A stretch of DNA of 64,000 nucleotides from Diatrype stigma (taxonomy: Eukaryota; Ascomycota; Sordariomycetes; Xylariales; Diatrypaceae): contig JAKJXP020000031.1 in NCBI GenBank assembly GCA_022225965.2, forward strand, positions 62,001-126,000. The letters are read 5' to 3'. This document shows positions 57,515-64,000 of this stretch, piece by piece. The notes below the pieces were generated by a model. That model saw only the letters and a list, made by a program, of their open reading frames with translations, searched no databases and was not told where the DNA came from. Each line of letters opens with the position of its first letter. Positions within the stretch are counted from its first letter, which is position 1. Position numbers and translations under genes: made by a program.

Positions 57515-58769
57515 TTAGGGCGCACCTCCGTAAGTGTCGCGCGGCTCGGTACGCGCTGCGGGCTCGCTGTAGCCAGTGGCAGCCGGCTCGCGAGATCGGG
57601 GACCATCACGATCGTAGCGCTCACGTTCATAGCCGCCGCCGCCGCCGCGTCGATCGTACCGGTCACCACGGTCACCACGATCTTCGCGGCCACCACCGCC
57701 GCTGCCATAACGATCAACGCGGCCTCCTCCAGTGTAGGTGTTGGCCTCGTCGCGATCGCGGCGCTCGTAGCCACGGTCATAGCCACGGTCCTCTCTGCCG
57801 CCGTAACTGGCACGATCGTCACGGTAGCTGCGGTCATAGCCACCACGGTCATCACGGTAGCTGCTACCGCGATCACCACGGTCGTCATGACGCTGACGGT
57901 CGTAACCTCGGTAGCGGTAAGGGTCCTCACGACCACCATAGCCGCCACCGTAGCCGCCACCACGGCGTCGCTCTTCGAAGCGGCCACCACGGCCACCACC
58001 GCCCTCTAGTAAAAGACTGGAGTTAGATTTGTTTCCACAAAAGAGCAGATGTTCTAACTTACCTCTCTTGGGAGGACCAAAGTACTTGCCCGGAGTGGGG
58101 GTACGCGGGCGAGCGCGACGAGCCTTCTCGATGCTCAGAGTGCGTCCTTCTATGACTTCACCCTGAAGACCGTCCTTGGCGGCATCAGCTTGGTCTGAGG
58201 TAACCATCTTGACGAAGCCGAAGCCTCGAGACTCCTTGGTGTGAGGGTCTTTCATGATCTGGCATTTCTCGACCTCGCCGTACTTCTCGAAGAGGCGGGT
58301 CACTTCCTGCTCGGAAAGGCGGGGGTGAATCCCGGTGACGAAGAGGTTGGAACCAGGGTTAATGGAACCGTCTTCGTCTCTGCTACCATTCTCCTCCTTC
58401 TGGCCACTAGTGAGAAGAAATGTTAGATACCGATGACAAGCTCAAAAATGATGAAATCTGCGAGGAACCACCGAGAAACGAGGTTCTAGTGGCGTTGCTG
58501 GTGTATGTTGTATATAGGTAGTTGATGCTTACCGGTCGAGATGGGCACCAGGCGAGGCAGATCGGCGTCGGGAGTTGTCGATGCCATCATCACGAGAGGC
58601 ACGAGGCGAGGCACTACGCTGATCACGCTCGTATCGAGGACCCTCGTCTGATTGATTCTTATGTCAGAAGAACTGATAGCAATACACAAGCATCGGGAAT
58701 CGGGGAAAGTAGCATACCGTCATAGCGATCACCGTTCGCCGACTCGTAATCCATTGCGGTAGTCGCCAT
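57515..58769 (-). CDS. Transformer-2-like RRM protein with RS and RGG/RDR-rich tails
   Basis: Four exons: 58769-58718, 58647-58533, 58406-58063, 58005-57515 (333 aa). The N-terminus has SASPRAS and SASPGAH motifs, a short RS-type segment. One RRM spans about 74-152, with RNP2 LFVTGI at 76-81 and RNP1 RGFGFVKM at 116-123, in the arrangement of TRA2-type splicing regulators, followed by EKARRARPRTPTPGKYFGPP, which also matches TRA2. The C-terminal 160 residues are Arg, Asp, Tyr, Gly-rich (repeated DDRG, YDR), a likely disordered RNA-binding tail. Role: pre-mRNA splicing in the nucleus, inferred from family. The third intron (58,006-58,062) is 57 bases with no stop in frame, so an unspliced form would remain open. 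Confidence 0.88.
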
Positions 58770-60103
58770 GGTTGATTCAATTCACCTGCTGAGCGGTCGA
58801 TAAGTTAGATGTCCCGGATGTGTCGGTTGGAGGCAGGTTGAGAAGGACAGGGAAGAATAGGGAAAGTAGAGGAGAGAGTGTGGAATAGATGGTGGGTGGG
58901 CGATGGTTCAATTACTGATGAAAAGCTTGGTGGGAATGGAAGTGGTGGTCGAGTGGTGAAGGCAGCAGCAAAGGGATGGATTGGTTGAACAATGAGGAAG
59001 CTGCGAGAACCAACCCAACCCTCAAAGACCATTCAATCAATTGGCAGACAGCGGGTTCAGATGCCTTCGGCGAAGGACCAGTTGATGGAAAGGCAGGTGG
59101 TACAGCGATGAAGATAGAGCAGAGCGGCTTTGTTAAGGCAATAGGCTTGGTGTTACTTACCTTGGTCGTGAAGTTGAAGAGAAAATCCTGCGCAAACACC
59201 CAGGTGGATAAGGTTGTTGCACAGGTTGATGAGGACCGGGAGGTGCTGGAGGTGCTGAAAGTATCAATTGGCGGCGTTGGGATGGCAAGGCTCCAGCTGC
59301 TATTGATGTCTCAATCAAGAAAAGAAGATGAAGGTAGGAGATCCAAATGAGACTTGGGTGGCGGAGGACGGAGCGATCAACTGTGTAATCTAACCGATGC
59401 GCCCGTGAATCGTGATGCAGAGAAAAGTTCAGTTGGTTTAAGGTCCAAGGCCCAGTGATTGTGCAGTGCAGTGCAGTGATTGTGCAGCAGTGCCAGTGTC
59501 CCAATGTTATTGAACTGGACTGACAATGACAGACAGAAAGTTGGGAAGGGACAAAAAATTATGGGGATGCCACGGGTCCAAAGAAAAAGGTTGCAGCAAC
59601 AGCGGGACTCTCAAGATCCGTCCGTGACCCAGGTACCAGGGATTCATGTATCTATACCGCATGCATGCGGGCGGGCAGTACGAAAGCGCGAGGTACCTAC
59701 ATACAGGCACACATACATACAACATACAGACCGTGCTGGACCGCGACCTGGAGTCCAGCCTCCAAGCCGCTCCAAGCCAAGCAGCCAAGGCAACTAGGCA
59801 TAAACAGTGCTAGCGCTGGAAACGCGCGTTTGGTCGCATCCACACATTTCGCGCTAGACATCCAATATACGAGAGCGATCTCCCTCAGATTTATTCACTT
59901 CCAAGCTTGCTTTTTCCAGTGTACAAAATACCATCCATGTTGCTAGGCATGTAGGTAGCTATCCTAGATAGAGATCGCTGCGAAGCATCCGTAGCTGCCT
60001 GCTACCCGTGCTGAGGTGTACCCGTGCTGAGGTAGGTACATAGGCAACTCTGGAACTCGCAACCCGCAGCTCGCAGGCCGCATCCCATCCCGCATCCGGC
60101 AGC
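58770..60103. other. Intergenic, upstream of the RRM gene and downstream of glutaminase
   Basis: Includes the leader of the RRM gene and a 124-codon plus-strand frame (58,976-59,350) that has no recognisable motif. A GTGCAGTGCAGTGCAGTG run lies near 59,460-59,485. I call no gene. Confidence 0.55.
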
Positions 60104-62675
60104 TTACAGCTCACCCATCTCCGAGTCGAGCCCCGCCAAATCAGCCAGCAATGCTCGCTGTATGTCAATCTCGACAGGCTCCGTCTCGTCGAGGAACTTG
60201 AGTCCTTCGACCGCCTCACCCCCACATGCTCTCTCCAAGGCAAGGAAAGCAAAGTGCCCACCGACGACTGGTCGGGCCATAAAATCTATGCCGGGGAAAT
60301 GGCCAGTGCCCTCCGTGTCGTAGAGATCGGTCATCGGCCGGTCTGCATAAATGCACAAGTACATATGATCAGTCATCTCTCCCGTGTGTGTGAGGGGCAG
60401 GCTATATTCTCTTACCGGTGGTGGTTTCATTCACCCATCTCGCGACGTGCGTCAGGATCTTCCTCCGCACCGTCTTACTCGTTACAGCAGCCGCGAAGAA
60501 TTCCCAGTCACTCTTAGTGTACAGATGACGGCTGTCCATTGGCAGGCCATACTTTTGTACCACCGCATAATACCAGTCGCTCTGCGCTTTGTAGATTTTG
60601 TCGGGTATGAAGTGCGACTTGCCCGAGCCACCAATGGGTGCCTGCTCTGTACCCCAGAATCTACTGGAAGCAAGCGATGACTTTTCCTTCGGGAGGTGGA
60701 AGCACAGTAGAGCATCGGCGTAAATGTTGTAGATCGTGGTCCAGGAACCCCGCCATGTGTAACTTAGTTTTGCATGGGACTTGTCTTCTGAAAGACCATA
60801 ATCCTGCCATTTCTCCATATACTCTTCCGCTATAAGACCGTAGTATTTAGCTTCGCTCTCCTCGCCAAGCAACGATGCAAGCTCGCTCATGGCCTTGATG
60901 CCAATGATCCCCTTGAGGGCTAGGTTCGTTTGGTTGGAGAGGGGCCCAGCAAAGTCATCGGTGCAAAGCTGCTCTGCCGGAATTAGTGCTTCCTGGATGA
61001 GATATTCGGTCCATTGCTTCCAAAGCTTGTACGAGCGAGCGAGCCACTTGATAGCAACCTTTTCGCCCGTCGTGCCTATCTCTTCGAACGACCGATCCAT
61101 GCCATAAGCATCGACTGAGTTAGGTCGTCTCACGGGCCCGGCAGTCAATGCAAAGGCCTCCTGAGGTGCAGTTTGAACAAATGCGGGTTTCGTGTTGTCT
61201 TTCAGTGCGTTCGCCATGGCAAGAGCCATGATTAACATATCCCCGCATTCCTCGAGGGGCATGTATTCATCCCTCCCATCGGCATGGCCAGTTGCGTTGG
61301 GGAAATGCGAACCAAGATCATGCATGCTGTACTCGTTGGGATATTGGCCACTCATTTGGTGCTCCAACAGAGGTTCCAGTAGGTATGCTAACCACTGCGG
61401 GTTGGAATACAGGAAGAATGGGAAGGCCGGGTAAATAACGTCAACGGTCTGGAAATTACCGTCCGACGAAATCTCCTTCAAGAAGATCAATGGGCTGTCT
61501 GGCGTTCCGGAGAACTGCGTCCCGCCCAAAACCTGGCGGGCGGACTGGGCTACAATATCCTGGTAATCCTGCGAGCCTGATTCATAAGCATCCTTCGCAA
61601 GCTGCTCGGAGTAGTTTTGCGCCAGATAGGCGACGGTCTCATAATCGTCAAAGTGGTATTGGAGAAGTTCCTCGGTGCTGCCAAAGTAGGAGGCCCATAA
61701 TGGGCGCATCTGAGTCAAGCCTCTGGCAGAAGCAAACTGTGCCACGGGATCTTGGGTGAGAGCAAAGGTAAATCGCACACTATCGTTAGCTGGTACCGTG
61801 CCGTTCGACTTCTTGCTAAGTTTGAAGGTCTTTGAGAACGCGAAGATGGGTTCTTCCTCAAAAATTCCGCGGAACGCCTCATCGACCTTGTTCTTGAGAG
61901 AGCCGTCCGCAGCAAATTGGCGTCGAACTTGATTAGCCTCACCAGACTGATGCTGAACATCAGCTGGTGCACTGACATGGAGGGTGCCCCATTCGGCATG
62001 GTCAAAGAATTCAGTTAGCAACTCTTCGTTTCGACGGCGAATACTCCAAGTCTTTATAGGTGTCTCTGAGTTCTTGCTTGTGGCTTTTCCAAACTCCCAC
62101 ACTATCTTATTTTCTCGATTGCCGCTAACCCACTCCCCGTTTACGTCTATGTAGATACCAACATCGGATGAGCCCTCAACAAAAGCGGTCATATACCCTG
62201 CTGGTAGTGACTGACGGAAGGTCGAGGTAGGGGTAATCGGAGACAAGAACGAGAGGGTAATCTTCAAGTCGGTGCCCTTGATCGTGTATGTAAGATTGGT
62301 GGTTGAAGCATCGAATGATGCTCCATGATACTTCGGGTAAGAGACGGTATAGCTAGAAGTGTTGGTTAGATCGGATGATTGCGTATCAAGCGGGTATCTG
62401 TCTCACCTCGAGGACTGTCGAAGGAAGTCTTGCGAACGGCCAAGCAATGGGTACACGGTTTTAGAATCAGGCACCGCAGCCATGATAGCAAAGCCGACAG
62501 TGCTTCCAGTCCAAAACATTGGCCAGTTATGCCACGGGGCATCTCGGGCATGATTGAACCAAATGCTGAGGTACGGGTTGCGCACAATCAGAGGCAACAC
62601 TGAAGGCGTCAATACGGAGGCATGGACGGCAACGGCTACCAGCGCCGCAATGGCTGGCCACAGATACAACCTCAT
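60104..62675 (-). CDS. gtaA: Secreted glutaminase A
   Basis: Three exons: 62675-62407, 62352-60416, 60342-60104 (814 aa). Fungal GtaA hydrolyses glutamine to glutamate and ammonia outside the cell. The first 19 or so residues (MRLYLWPAIAALVAVAVHA) form a signal peptide. The N-terminal domain opens with TPSVLPLIVRNPYLSIW and is joined at the first intron to SYTVSYPKYHGASFDAS. The large C-terminal helical domain has EEYMEKWQDYGLS, LSYTWRGSWTTIYNIYADAL, KYGLPMDSRHLYTKSDW, and across the second intron TTTDRPMTDLYDTEGTGHFP followed by FMARPVVGGHFAFLAL. These are family hallmarks (DUF5127, DUF4965 and DUF1793 regions). The C-terminus runs about 50 residues past the last conserved block, longer than many relatives, as I recall. 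Several NxS/T sites fit secretion. Confidence 0.94.
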
Positions 62676-64000
62676 CCTGCTGGGTAGGAGGCCCCTTTTC
62701 CAGACGAAGTCGAAAGTGCTCAGCCAGCAAAGACGATGCGGGGACTGTTACGATGTATCAAACATGAGAGTTTCTTTAGTGGTTTCTAAAAGCTATAAAG
62801 GGGACTATAAAGAAGTGATACAATGGACACCCGGCTCGACAATGAGCTAGCTCACTCTAGTGGAAGCAAAGAATCTCGTGATAATCAGTTGATGCGATTT
62901 GATGATACCTTTTGCGTGAATGTAAGGCTAAGACGGCAATGATGGAGAGGGACAGCCAGCTATGCGAAGGTCAGGAAGAAGTTGGAGAGTTCGTAGGGTA
63001 TTGCATGCTACGAGTAGCAGCTAGCGTCAGGGATGATAATCGAAACAACCAAGAAAGTGGAGTTGAGCTTGGGACACTGGTTGACTACAACAAGGGAGCT
63101 GGGAGGTCGGTATATTACCAAATGGTTATGGCAGTATTGACCTGGAGTTCCCATACGGGGAGCGTCTATCCTACCTCCTGTGGACCCTTTGCACGTCCCT
63201 CGTTCAAGTCATTGCACGCTATTTTGCCATGTACTGTAATACATATAAGTCCATATAATTTGTTAGCAAACTCATGTATCTAAGTATTTCGAACGATGCA
63301 CGCAAATGCTGCGTATAAGATTTGCGCACCAATTAACCAGTATTTATCCGATTAACAATTAGAAAACTACGTATATAATGGAATACAATTGGTAATAAAT
63401 GCGATACTTTTTTGAAGTATCCGGATTGGGTGTGATTAAGGGCCGTTATATAAGGTTCTGTAGGTACGTTGGCATTATACTGGGGCAAGTAGCGGTTTTG
63501 GGCTCCACAGGAGGTAGGATAGACAAACCGCCCATACGTTCTGAGCTTACGATGGTCGATGGTAGCAACTAGGCCAGGTAGCAACTGAGTGCTGACGGAC
63601 GGTTGGAGATGGCCTGGTCCCGCGTATGGGCTCACGCCAATCGCTCTGATCAGCTCCAGAAGAGTGTGTAGATGACGAAGTTACAGCCCCGTGGTTCCAC
63701 TCCTCGCGCAAGCTAACAGGCTACATCGGTCATGGGATGGGGTTGGTCGTTGCCAATTGGAGAATGGTGGTGCCTGAAGCGTGCAAGCCGACAAGAAAGC
63801 TTCTACCGGGGCGTCTGGGGCGTGCGGGAGCTGCGACTTGCCATGCTGGCGCATGGTAACCCCGCATACGTCGCACCCCCTACGCATTAATGAGGTACCA
63901 TAGCACGCACCAATGTACATGTATATAGGTATGTACCTACTGTAGCAGTGTTAGGCCAGGCACAGGCGTCCATGTGGAGCAGCGCGGCATAGCATAATAC
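62676..64000. other. Intergenic, right edge of window
   Basis: Upstream of glutaminase A. Contains a 21-bp perfect inverted repeat (63,164-63,184 and 63,504-63,524) around AT-rich DNA. Short frames resemble nothing known. A gene may begin beyond the window. Confidence 0.55.
63164..63524. mobile_element. Possible MITE-like or inverted-repeat element
   Basis: GTCTATCCTACCTCCTGTGG plus one A at 63,164-63,184 is exactly complementary to 63,504-63,524. They enclose about 320 bp of AT-rich DNA with no coding capacity. I see no clear target-site duplication next to the arms, so a MITE is only one option; two independent copies of another short repeat are the alternative. Confidence 0.35.

Noticed and set aside
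58976..59350. 124-codon plus-strand frame as a gene
   Set aside because: No motif, and it overlaps the likely leader of the divergent RRM gene.

Overview
The window is nuclear DNA from a filamentous ascomycete (Pezizomycotina). A Sordariomycete is the most likely source, but that is inferred from gene content and style, not shown. Evidence: dense genes of 1 to 6 kb with short GT-AG introns (about 50 to 240 bases), a calmodulin gene with the initiator ATG alone in its first exon, fungal-type families (glutaminase A, DUF7918-like, fungal PPR), and intergenic DNA full of TAGGTA/TACCTA motifs. I rebuilt exon structures by joining splice sites that keep frame and restore recognisable protein. I see no rRNA, convincing tRNA, CRISPR array or autonomous transposon.

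Layout. 1-6.1 kb: no convincing gene. 6.15-8.0 kb (-): GH47 alpha-1,2-mannosidase. 9.0-10.4 kb (-): RTT103-like CID protein. 11.65-12.5 kb (+): clathrin light chain. 12.9-13.4 kb (-): COX7, 70 aa from four exons. 14.0-16.7 kb (+): mitochondrial PPR-like protein. 17.4-18.9 kb (-): syntaxin TLG2. 20.6-21.7 kb (+): calmodulin, seven exons. 23.3-24.2 kb (+): nitroreductase. 25.8-28.2 kb (+): mitochondrial ABC transporter MDL1. 29.5-30.6 kb (+): monoacylglycerol-lipase-like hydrolase. 31.6-34.4 kb (+): AP-1 gamma-adaptin. 35.2-37.8 kb (-): gamma-glutamylcyclotransferase-fold protein with a long disordered N-terminus. 39.1-40.9 kb (-): OXNAD1-like oxidoreductase. 41.5-43.3 kb (-): DUF7918-like fungal protein. 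44.3-44.8 kb (-): complex I subunit NDUFS5. 45.5-48.4 kb (+): SEC39. 49.0-55.5 kb (-): a roughly 2,100-residue low-complexity protein interrupted by an assembly gap. 57.5-58.8 kb (-): TRA2-like RRM protein. 60.1-62.7 kb (-): secreted glutaminase A. 62.7-64 kb: non-coding, with an inverted-repeat pair.

Two themes recur. Secretory and endosomal trafficking is represented by GH47 mannosidase, clathrin light chain, TLG2, AP-1 gamma and SEC39. Mitochondrial function is represented by COX7, the PPR protein, MDL1 and NDUFS5. These look like ordinary housekeeping genes, not a co-regulated cluster.

The least explained items are the giant Gly/Asp/Asn-rich coiled-coil gene, whose 95-N gap falls inside a 132-bp tandem repeat and is evidently the wrong length; the GGCT-fold protein with an altered substrate loop beside a minisatellite; and a 21-bp inverted-repeat pair near the right end. 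I found nothing that amounts to a clearly new multi-gene system.
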